Below are positions 1 through 5,035 of a stretch of DNA of 5,035 bases, piece by piece. The position numbers were made by a program, and so were the translations under genes. Every line of letters begins with the position of its first letter. Within the stretch, counting starts at the first letter, position 1. This DNA comes from Actinomycetota bacterium (GTDB lineage: Bacteria; Actinomycetota; Thermoleophilia; RBG-16-64-13), in NCBI GenBank assembly GCA_003157225.1, contig PMIZ01000310.1, positions 1 to 5,035 of the forward strand. Direction: 5' to 3'. Below the pieces are notes generated by a model. It saw nothing but the letters and a program-made list of their open reading frames with translations. It was not told where the DNA came from and ran no database searches.

Positions 1-1654
1 CTGCTACCGCTGCGGCACCACCATTGAGCCGCTGCTCTCGTTGCAGTGGTTCATGGACATGAAGAGACTGGCCGAGCCGGCCATCAAGGCCGTGGAAGAC
101 GGCCGCGTCCGCTTCGTGCCCGCCCGCTGGGGCGAAGTCTACCTGGAGTGGATGAAGGGCATCCGGCCCTGGTGCATCAGCCGTCAGCTGTGGTGGGGCC
201 ATCGCATTCCCGCGTACTTCTGCGACGAGTGCGATCACCTGATGGTGGCCGCGTCTCCGCCGGAAGTATGTGAGAAGTGCGACGGGGCGGTGCGGCAAGA
301 GAACGACGTGCTCGACACCTGGTTCAGCTCCGCTCTCTGGCCATTCGCCACGTTGGGGTGGCCGGAGAGGACCCGGAAGTTGGAGACCTTCTATCCCACC
401 ACGGTCCTCTCCACGGCCCGGGACATCATCTATCTCTGGGTAGCCCGAATGATCATGATGGGCCTGGAGTTCATGGGTGATATCCCCTTCAGCGACGTGA
501 TCATCCATCCCACGGTCCTTGCCGCCGACGGCCGGCGCATGAGCAAGAGCCTGGGCACCGGGGTGGATCCGCTCGAGCTCATCGCAGACTACGGTGCCGA
601 CGCGACCCGCTTCGGCCTCGCCTACATGAGCTCGGTGCAGGACGTGCGTTTCAGCGCCGAGCGCATCGAGATGGGGCGGAACTTCGCTAACAAGATCTGG
701 AATGCTTCTCGCCTGGTGCTGCAGGGAGCCCATCCTCAGGCTACTCTGACCGTGGAGCTGGCCACTCCGGCTGACCGCTGGATCTTCAGCCGGCTTGCGG
801 CGGTGGGCCGGGAAGTGATCGCGCTCTACGACAGCTACGAGTTCGACGACGTGGCTCGGGTGCTCTACAGGTTCGTGTGGAACGAGCTCTGCGACTGGTA
901 CCTGGAGGTGGCCAAGGTCCGTCTGTATAGCGACGATGAGCAAGACCGAGTGCAGGTGAGCGGCAACCTGCTCGTACTTCTCGAAAATGTCATGTCCCTG
1001 CTCCACCCGCTCATGCCCTTCATCACCGAAGAGATCTACGGGTACATCCCCCTGGTGGACGCAGGCGAGCGTCCGAGCAGTCTGTTCGGCGCCCGGTACC
1101 CCCAAGTGGATGCCTCGTGGGCGGACCCCGACGCGGAGACCACCATGGAGGCGTTCATGGCCGTGGTGGCGGGCGTGCGCTCCACCCGCGAGGAGCTGGG
1201 TCTGGCGCGCGACCTAGTGGGCAAGGTGCTGGTTCTCGAACTTCAGCCGGGGGCCGCCGCCGCCATCGCCGGCCAGAAGGGGGCTTTCCGGCAGCTTTCG
1301 GGATGTGACCTGGCCGAAGTGATCAAAGGCGGGCCCGTTCCGACCGGACGCTATGCCTCGGTGAACGCGCCAGGGGTCAAAGCTCTACTCGATCTCGAGG
1401 GGCTCTTCGACGTGGACCGCGAACGCGAGCGGCTGCTGGGCAAGGCCCGCAAGGCGCAGGCCGAGATCGCGAAGGCGAAGGCTAAGCTGGGCAACCAGGG
1501 CTTCGTGGCCAAGGCCCCCGAAGCGGTGGTGGCCGAGGAACGCTCGCGCCTGCTCGCGGCTGAGGCGGTCTTGGTGGAGGTCCGCCTGCAGTATGAGGAG
1601 CGCATCGGCGGCGCTATGCCGGGGCTGGAGGCTGTTGAGGAGAGGCAGAGTTGA
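1..1654 (+). CDS. valS: Valyl-tRNA synthetase, C-terminal part (5' end outside window)
   Basis: Class I aminoacyl-tRNA synthetase that charges tRNA-Val with valine in the cytoplasm. The frame is open from base 2, so about 550 residues are present. The family is usually about 880, so the N-terminal third with the HIGH motif lies upstream. Residues below count from base 2. The fragment opens with CYRCGTTIEPLLSLQWF, typical of ValS. A Cys4 zinc knuckle follows (CDEC at 74-77, CEKC at 90-93), then DVLDTWFSSALWPF at 102-115 (bases 305-346). The ATP-binding loop is RMSKS at 179-183 (bases 536-550), with Arg in place of the usual first Lys. The anticodon-binding helical domain contains LLHPLMPFITEEIYG. 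The C-terminal tRNA-binding arm, from about residue 462 to 537, is a charged coiled coil with the family motif FVAKAPEAVV. The leucine TTG at base 41 is internal and is not a start. The stop overlaps the folC start by four bases. Function is seen clearly from the motifs. Confidence 0.97.
   Translation, partial: CYRCGTTIEPLLSLQWFMDMKRLAEPAIKAVEDGRVRFVPARWGEVYLEWMKGIRPWCISRQLWWGHRIPAYFCDECDHLMVAASPPEVCEKCDGAVRQENDVLDTWFSSALWPFATLGWPERTRKLETFYPTTVLSTARDIIYLWVARMIMMGLEFMGDIPFSDVIIHPTVLAADGRRMSKSLGTGVDPLELIADYGADATRFGLAYMSSVQDVRFSAERIEMGRNFANKIWNASRLVLQGAHPQATLTVELATPADRWIFSRLAAVGREVIALYDSYEFDDVARVLYRFVWNELCDWYLEVAKVRLYSDDEQDRVQVSGNLLVLLENVMSLLHPLMPFITEEIYGYIPLVDAGERPSSLFGARYPQVDASWADPDAETTMEAFMAVVAGVRSTREELGLARDLVGKVLVLELQPGAAAAIAGQKGAFRQLSGCDLAEVIKGGPVPTGRYASVNAPGVKALLDLEGLFDVDRERERLLGKARKAQAEIAKAKAKLGNQGFVAKAPEAVVAEERSRLLAAEAVLVEVRLQYEERIGGAMPGLEAVEERQS
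1638..1642 (+). promoter_or_regulatory. Ribosome binding site of folC, inside valS
   Basis: AGGAG lies 8 bases before the TTG at 1651, inside the last codons of valS. Together with the 4-base TTGA overlap of the valS stop and the folC start, it supports TTG as the true start and suggests translational coupling. Confidence 0.75.
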
Positions 1655-2949
1655 GCGCCACAGACTGCAGTCCCAAAGAGGTCTGGGAGTACGTCAATGG
1701 TCTCGAGCGCCTCGGCACTCATCTGGGCTTGGAGCGCGTCACCAAGCTGGTGGAAGCGTTGGGCTCGCCGCACAAGGCGTACCGCACCATCCACGTTGTG
1801 GGGACCAACGGCAAGAGCTCGACCACCCGCTTCATCTCGGCTCTATTGGAGGCTCAGGGTCACACGGTGGGCGCGTACGTCTCCCCCCACCTCATCAGCC
1901 TGGCCGAACGGCAGATGATCAACTCGGTCGCCTCCAGCGAGGAGGAGTTCTGCGACCTGGTGTCGCGCATCCGTCCGGTCGTCGAGCAACTCGACCGGAC
2001 GTTCCCACCTGGGGACGCGCTCACCCAGTTCGAGGTGCTGACCGCGGCCGCATTTCTGTACTTTAAAGAACGGGGTTGCGACGTGGCGGTCATCGAGGCC
2101 GGTCTTGGTGGCCGGCTGGATGCCACCTCGGTCATCTCTTCGGAGGTGCAGGTGGTCACCAGCATCGGCAGGGAGCACACCGAGTTGCTCGGCGATACTC
2201 CCTCCGCCATCCTCATCGAGAAGGCGGCCGTTATTCCCACGAAGGGTCGAGTGGCCGCCGGTAACCTCGGCCCGGTGCTCAAAGCGGAGTTGCGGGCCAT
2301 CTGCGCCGCCCGGGAAGCCGACTGCCGCTTCTTGGGCGACGATTTTGTGGTACTCGCCGACCCGCGGGGCGAGTCGTTCGACGTCTTCGGCATCTATGGC
2401 TGCTACACCGACCTGCACCTGCAGGTACTCGGCAGCTACCAAAGGGCGAACGCGGCCGTGTCGGTAGCGGCCGTGGAGCTGTTCACGGGGAGCGAACTGG
2501 ACGGGGGGGTCGTGCGCAGCGCCCTGGCTTCCACGCAAGTGCCGGGACGGCTCGAGATCATCAGCACTCAGCCACTCTGCATCTTTGATGGCTCACACAA
2601 CCCGCCGGGCATGGAAGAGACCATGCGTTCCCTTGACCAGATCCTGGAAAGGCGGCGCCTCATCGCGGTTGTCTCCATACTCAGGGATAAGGAGGCTCTG
2701 GAGATGATGCACCACCTGGTCCCGCGATGCGACATCATCTTCGCCACCCAGAGCTCCAGCGGGCGGGCCCTCACCGCGGACGAATTGGCCGGCATAATCG
2801 TCGAAGCAGGTAAGGGGCCAGAGGTCTTCGTCGACCCCGATCCGCGGTCGGCCATGATCAGCGCCTACCGCCTCGCGACGTCCAACCAGGTGATCCTGGT
2901 GACCGGCTCGCTCACGCTCATCTCCGATCTCAAACGGGAACTGAACTAG
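1651..2949 (+). CDS. folC: Bifunctional folylpolyglutamate synthase / dihydrofolate synthase (FolC)
   Basis: Mur-ligase-family enzyme that adds glutamate to folates with ATP. In many bacteria it also makes dihydrofolate from dihydropteroate; which activities this one has cannot be told from sequence. At 432 residues the length is normal. In order: N-terminal YVNGLERLG; P-loop GTNGKSST at 51-58, with Ser where many FolC proteins have Gly; GAYVSPH at 74-80; the family signature EAGLGGRLDATS at 149-160; IGREHTELLGD at 172-182; EKAAVI at 190-195, whose Lys191 is at the position usually carbamylated; GSYQRANAA at 261-269, with Tyr where His is common; PGRLE at 298-302; and the C-terminal-domain motif DGSHNPPG at 313-320. 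The TTG start is chosen for its AGGAG site and because the family N-terminal motif follows directly. It overlaps valS by four bases, and valS-folC is a common bacterial pair. The next ORF begins two bases after the stop. Confidence 0.96.
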   Translation: MSATDCSPKEVWEYVNGLERLGTHLGLERVTKLVEALGSPHKAYRTIHVVGTNGKSSTTRFISALLEAQGHTVGAYVSPHLISLAERQMINSVASSEEEFCDLVSRIRPVVEQLDRTFPPGDALTQFEVLTAAAFLYFKERGCDVAVIEAGLGGRLDATSVISSEVQVVTSIGREHTELLGDTPSAILIEKAAVIPTKGRVAAGNLGPVLKAELRAICAAREADCRFLGDDFVVLADPRGESFDVFGIYGCYTDLHLQVLGSYQRANAAVSVAAVELFTGSELDGGVVRSALASTQVPGRLEIISTQPLCIFDGSHNPPGMEETMRSLDQILERRRLIAVVSILRDKEALEMMHHLVPRCDIIFATQSSSGRALTADELAGIIVEAGKGPEVFVDPDPRSAMISAYRLATSNQVILVTGSLTLISDLKRELN

Positions 2950-2951
2950 CC

Positions 2952-3074
2952 GTGACTGCTCAGGCCAGGCAAAGGAGGAAGGGGTCATCGGTGCTGATCG
3001 CCCTGCTCGTTCTCCTAATCATCGTGGTGGTATTCTTTACCGCTGGTTACGTCCTGGCGCGGATCTTGATCTAG
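2952..3074 (+). CDS. Small single-helix membrane protein, 40 aa, function unknown
   Basis: I do not recognise a family. The frame runs from GTG at 2952 to TAG at 3072-3074, giving 40 residues. A basic N-terminus (RQRRKG, residues 6-11) is followed by one strongly hydrophobic segment at about 14-36 (VLIALLVLLIIVVVFF, then TAGYVLA) and a short RILI tail. By the positive-inside rule, the N-terminus should be cytoplasmic. It starts two bases after the folC stop, and its own stop codon forms part of the next gene's Shine-Dalgarno sequence, so it fits as a coupled operon member. The start is uncertain. A second in-frame GTG at 2991 would give a 27-residue peptide that is nearly all helix, and a strong AAAGGAGG lies 12 bases before it. 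The stretch could instead be only a leader or spacer, but a clean hydrophobic helix filling the exact gap between two genes favours a real product. Confidence 0.6.
   Translation: MTAQARQRRKGSSVLIALLVLLIIVVVFFTAGYVLARILI
2971..2978 (+). promoter_or_regulatory. Strong Shine-Dalgarno-like AAAGGAGG inside the small ORF
   Basis: AAAGGAGG is a near-perfect anti-16S match 12 bases before the in-frame GTG at 2991, and AAGGGG at 2979-2984 lies 6 bases before the same codon. Either could serve a shorter form of the small membrane protein. The alternative is coincidence, because the same bases encode its basic Gln-Arg-Arg-Lys stretch. Confidence 0.4.
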
Positions 3075-3077
3075 GAG
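3073..3077 (+). promoter_or_regulatory. Ribosome binding site of the zinc-ribbon gene, overlapping the upstream stop codon
   Basis: AGGAG shares its first two bases with the TAG stop of the small ORF and sits 6 bases before the TTG at 3084. The frame is closed just upstream by the in-frame TAG at 3072-3074, so TTG 3084 is the only start with a good site. A ribosome finishing the small ORF would stop on this site, which implies coupling. Confidence 0.7.
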
Positions 3078-3083
3078 CGTGAT

Positions 3084-3590
3084 TTGGACAGCGTCCTCTC
3101 CACCATCAACAAGATCATCGGCTCGCCCTTCTGGATGCTTTCGGCCTACGTCTTTCTGTTCTGCCTTGCGGTTCTGTGGTTGGCTCTCGTCTTCTGGACC
3201 TTCAAGGATGCCCGCAAACGCATCGACGACCCTATCATCGTCGGGGTTGCGGTCCTGACATCGCTGGTGCTCCCCTACATGGGCACCGTGGTGTACGCGA
3301 TCTTGCGGCCGCCCGAGTACCTGGCTGAGGTGCGCGAGCGAGAGCTCGAGGTGCGGGCCATGGAGCAGGAGCTGCAGGTGATGCGGGCCTGCCCGTCTTG
3401 CGGCGAGGTGATCCGGCCCGACTTCGTGGCCTGCCCCAGTTGCCGCCGGCCGCTGCGCTCCATCTGCCCTTCGTGCGACAGGGTGCTGGAACCCGGCTGG
3501 AAGCTCTGTCCCTTCTGTGGCCACGATCCGCGGGCCAAAAGGGTCGCACCTCCGCTCGACGAACCCACGCAGATACTCAACGCCAGCTGA
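3084..3590 (+). CDS. Two-helix membrane protein with double zinc ribbon (PLDc_N-like N-terminus)
   Basis: Specific function unknown. The 168 residues divide into clear parts. There are two predicted membrane helices at about 19-40 and 51-73, joined by the basic loop FKDARKRIDDP. The pattern of FWTFKDARKR, then a hydrophobic stretch with LPYMGTVVYAILRPPEY, resembles the PLDc_N (phospholipase D nuclease N-terminal) membrane domain, which despite its name has no catalytic site. A charged, probably helical linker follows at about 80-100 (VRERELEVRAMEQEL). Two zinc ribbons with identical spacing come next: Cys103/106 and 117/120, then Cys128/131 and 142/145, each CxxC-x10-CxxC. The tail ends EPTQILNAS. 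The helices should place the ribbons in the cytoplasm if the loop between them is outside, but the basic loop argues for the opposite, so topology is open. It starts with TTG, coupled to the small membrane ORF. A scaffold or regulatory role is inference only. The PLDc_N match is from memory. Confidence 0.85.
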   Translation: MDSVLSTINKIIGSPFWMLSAYVFLFCLAVLWLALVFWTFKDARKRIDDPIIVGVAVLTSLVLPYMGTVVYAILRPPEYLAEVRERELEVRAMEQELQVMRACPSCGEVIRPDFVACPSCRRPLRSICPSCDRVLEPGWKLCPFCGHDPRAKRVAPPLDEPTQILNAS

Positions 3591-3644
3591 AACCGCTCAC
3601 GGCGTGAACCGCGCGATGCAGCGCTTGACTCATGGGAGGATGAC
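3591..3644 (+). other. Short gap before ndk; no terminator seen
   Basis: This is the largest gap within the run from valS to maf (54 bases). It contains a weak inverted repeat (TCAC/GTGA around GGC, near 3597-3607) with no T-run, so it is not a convincing terminator. It also contains the ndk ribosome binding site GGGAGG at 3634-3639, 5 bases before the GTG. Transcription probably continues through it. Confidence 0.5.
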
Positions 3645-4067
3645 GTGATCGAACGTACGCTGGTGCTCGTGAAGCCAAGCGGGGTAGCACGGTGCCTGGT
3701 GGGAGAGGTGATAAGCCGGATAGAGCGACGAGGCCTCACCATCAGAGTAGCGCGCACGTTGCTGGTCACGCGCGAGATGGCGGAGAGGCACTACGATGAG
3801 CACAAAGGCAAGGACTTCTACGAGGACCTTGTCGAGCACATCACCTCGGCGCCCATTTGGGCCATGGTCGTGGAGGGGCCGTCGGCGCAGGGCTTAGTGC
3901 GCCGGATGATGGGCGCGACCAATCCACTGAACGCCGACCCGGGCACGGTGCGGGGGGACTTTGGTTTGGACGTGCAACGGAACGTCGTGCACAGCTCCGA
4001 CAGCCTGGCCAGCGCCGAGCGCGAGATCGCCATCTTCTTTCCTGAGGGCGGAGAACTCACAGCCTGA
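3645..4067 (+). CDS. ndk: Nucleoside diphosphate kinase
   Basis: Transfers the terminal phosphate of NTPs to NDPs through a phosphohistidine intermediate and so balances the NTP and dNTP pools in the cytoplasm. At 140 residues it is normal length for the family. The start ERTLVLVKP is typical, with Lys10. The expected nucleotide-site residues are visible: Tyr50, Phe58, Arg86, Thr92 (MMGATNP), Arg103 (GTVRGDFGLD) and Asn113. The catalytic His116 is in NVVHSSDS (codon 3990-3992), followed by the conserved SAEREI. Two positions differ from the usual pattern: KPDGV is KPSGV (Ser12), and HGSDS is HSSDS (Ser117). Neither removes the phosphorylated histidine, so activity is expected. The GTG start has GGGAGG at a 5-base distance. 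Maf follows after 8 bases, placing two nucleotide-pool enzymes side by side. Confidence 0.97.
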   Translation: MIERTLVLVKPSGVARCLVGEVISRIERRGLTIRVARTLLVTREMAERHYDEHKGKDFYEDLVEHITSAPIWAMVVEGPSAQGLVRRMMGATNPLNADPGTVRGDFGLDVQRNVVHSSDSLASAEREIAIFFPEGGELTA

Positions 4068-4070
4068 GGG
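4066..4070 (+). promoter_or_regulatory. Ribosome binding site of maf, overlapping the ndk stop
   Basis: GAGGG shares two bases with the TGA stop of ndk (4065-4067) and lies 5 bases before the GTG at 4076. It supports that start and coupling of maf translation to ndk. Confidence 0.65.
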
Positions 4071-4075
4071 CGAAA

Positions 4076-4726
4076 GTGGAAGCACGGTTCCCCGCCGGTT
4101 TCAGTCTGATACTGGCATCGCAGTCACCGCGAAGACATTCGCTGCTGCGCGAGCTGGGCATACCCTTCTCCGTTGTCCAGTCCCTGGCTGAAGAGATCCT
4201 GGAGGGTGCGCCGGCCGCCGCTCTGGCGGAGTCGAACGCACTGGCGAAGGCACGGGGAGCCGTTCTGCCCGACTGGTTGGAGCCCGGAGCCTTCGTCCTT
4301 GGCACCGACACCCTGGTGACCATCGACGGCAGAGTGATGGGCAAGCCGTCGTCGGCAGAAGAGGCAGCGGCCATGCTCGCCTCTCTCTCGGGTCGCACGC
4401 ACCAGGTGGTTTCGGGGGTGGCTCTCATTCGGACGGGAGCGGACGACGCGTCTCCCGCGGATGGCGTCGGGGGCGGACACACCGCCACGGGCTGCGCCAC
4501 TACCGACGTGACCTTCGTTGAACTGAGGCCGTCGCAAATGGCCGCCTACGTGGACTGCGGAGAGTGGAAGGGCAAGGCCGGCGGCTATGCCGTCCAGGGC
4601 CTGGCGGGTCTCTTCGTCTCCGGGATACGAGGGGAGCACAGCAACGTCGTCGGCCTTCCGCTCTGCCTGCTTGCACGGCTTTTTCGGGAGAGCGGCTTCG
4701 ATTTGGTGGCCGGACAGTGGCTGTGA
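4076..4726 (+). CDS. maf: Maf-family nucleoside triphosphate pyrophosphatase
   Basis: Maf proteins hydrolyse certain nucleoside triphosphates, including modified ones, to monophosphates plus pyrophosphate; some affect septum formation. The family start is LILASQSPRR at 11-20. The conserved catalytic-type Asp78 is in VLGTDTLV, followed by GKP at 89-91 (Lys90) and LSGRTHQVVSGVAL at 104-117. The C-terminal signature is CGEWKGKAGGYAVQG at 161-175, then FVSGIRGEHSNVVGLPL. The GKAGGYAVQG form points to the dTTP/UTP (YhdE-like) branch rather than the m7GTP (YceF-like) branch; this is from family knowledge. At 216 residues it is longer than the usual 190-200. The extra length is a Gly/Ala/Asp-rich loop at about 120-140 between two core strands. 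The GTG start has GAGGG at a 5-base distance. It precedes mreB, and Maf genes often lie next to mreBCD in bacteria. Confidence 0.94.
   Translation: MEARFPAGFSLILASQSPRRHSLLRELGIPFSVVQSLAEEILEGAPAAALAESNALAKARGAVLPDWLEPGAFVLGTDTLVTIDGRVMGKPSSAEEAAAMLASLSGRTHQVVSGVALIRTGADDASPADGVGGGHTATGCATTDVTFVELRPSQMAAYVDCGEWKGKAGGYAVQGLAGLFVSGIRGEHSNVVGLPLCLLARLFRESGFDLVAGQWL

Positions 4727-5035
<309 letters not shown>

Noticed and set aside
1351..1794. Long minus-strand open frame (147 aa) across the valS-folC junction
   Set aside because: It lies antisense to two clearly conserved proteins, is rich in Ser/Arg/Ala as expected of a shadow frame in GC-rich DNA, and shows no motif.
1593..2066. Plus-strand 157-aa frame overlapping the valS end and folC start
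   Set aside because: It is out of frame with both real genes, low in hydrophobic residues and rich in Arg/Gly/His. It is a shadow.
1843..2538. Minus-strand open frame of 231 aa within folC
   Set aside because: It is entirely antisense to FolC, whose motifs span the same bases. The composition (Gly, Arg, His, Asp) is that of a shadow frame.
3625..3630. TTGACT as a -35 box for an ndk promoter
   Set aside because: No -10-like sequence lies 16-18 bases downstream, and that position is already inside ndk.

Overview
The window is a compact, GC-rich stretch of chromosomal housekeeping genes, all on the + strand. I read it as part of a rod-shaped, deep-branching actinobacterium (Actinomycetota; Thermoleophilia-like, with Coriobacteriia-like as an alternative). 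The reasons are the high GC content, the gene order valS-folC-(membrane zinc-ribbon)-ndk-maf-mreB, the SST form of the FolC P-loop (GTNGKSST), and an MreB N-terminus with the [11 protein letters not shown] core. This assignment comes from remembered family patterns, not from a search.

Layout: (1) 1-1654, the 3' part of valS (valyl-tRNA synthetase), cut by the window start. (2) 1651-2949, folC (folylpolyglutamate/dihydrofolate synthase), overlapping valS by 4 bases. (3) 2952-3074, a 40-codon ORF for a one-helix membrane peptide. (4) 3084-3590, a two-helix membrane protein with a PLDc_N-like front end and two C-terminal zinc ribbons. (5) 3645-4067, ndk (nucleoside diphosphate kinase). (6) 4076-4726, a Maf-family nucleotide pyrophosphatase. 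(7) 4796 to the end, the start of mreB (rod-shape actin homologue), preceded by a perfect TATAAT box and a small hairpin.

The genes from valS to maf are close enough to be one transcription unit: the gaps are -4, 2, 9, 54 and 8 bases, and most starts have a Shine-Dalgarno sequence inside or next to the previous stop codon. The unit combines translation (ValS), one-carbon cofactor retention (FolC), nucleotide balance (Ndk) and nucleotide-pool or septum control (Maf), then runs into cell-shape genes. MreB probably also has its own promoter at the end of maf.

I found no mobile element, CRISPR array, RNA gene or obvious new system. The points most worth a second look are the apparent ATA start codon of mreB, the absence of ATG at all six start sites, the unannotated 40-aa membrane peptide, and the membrane zinc-ribbon protein of unknown role.
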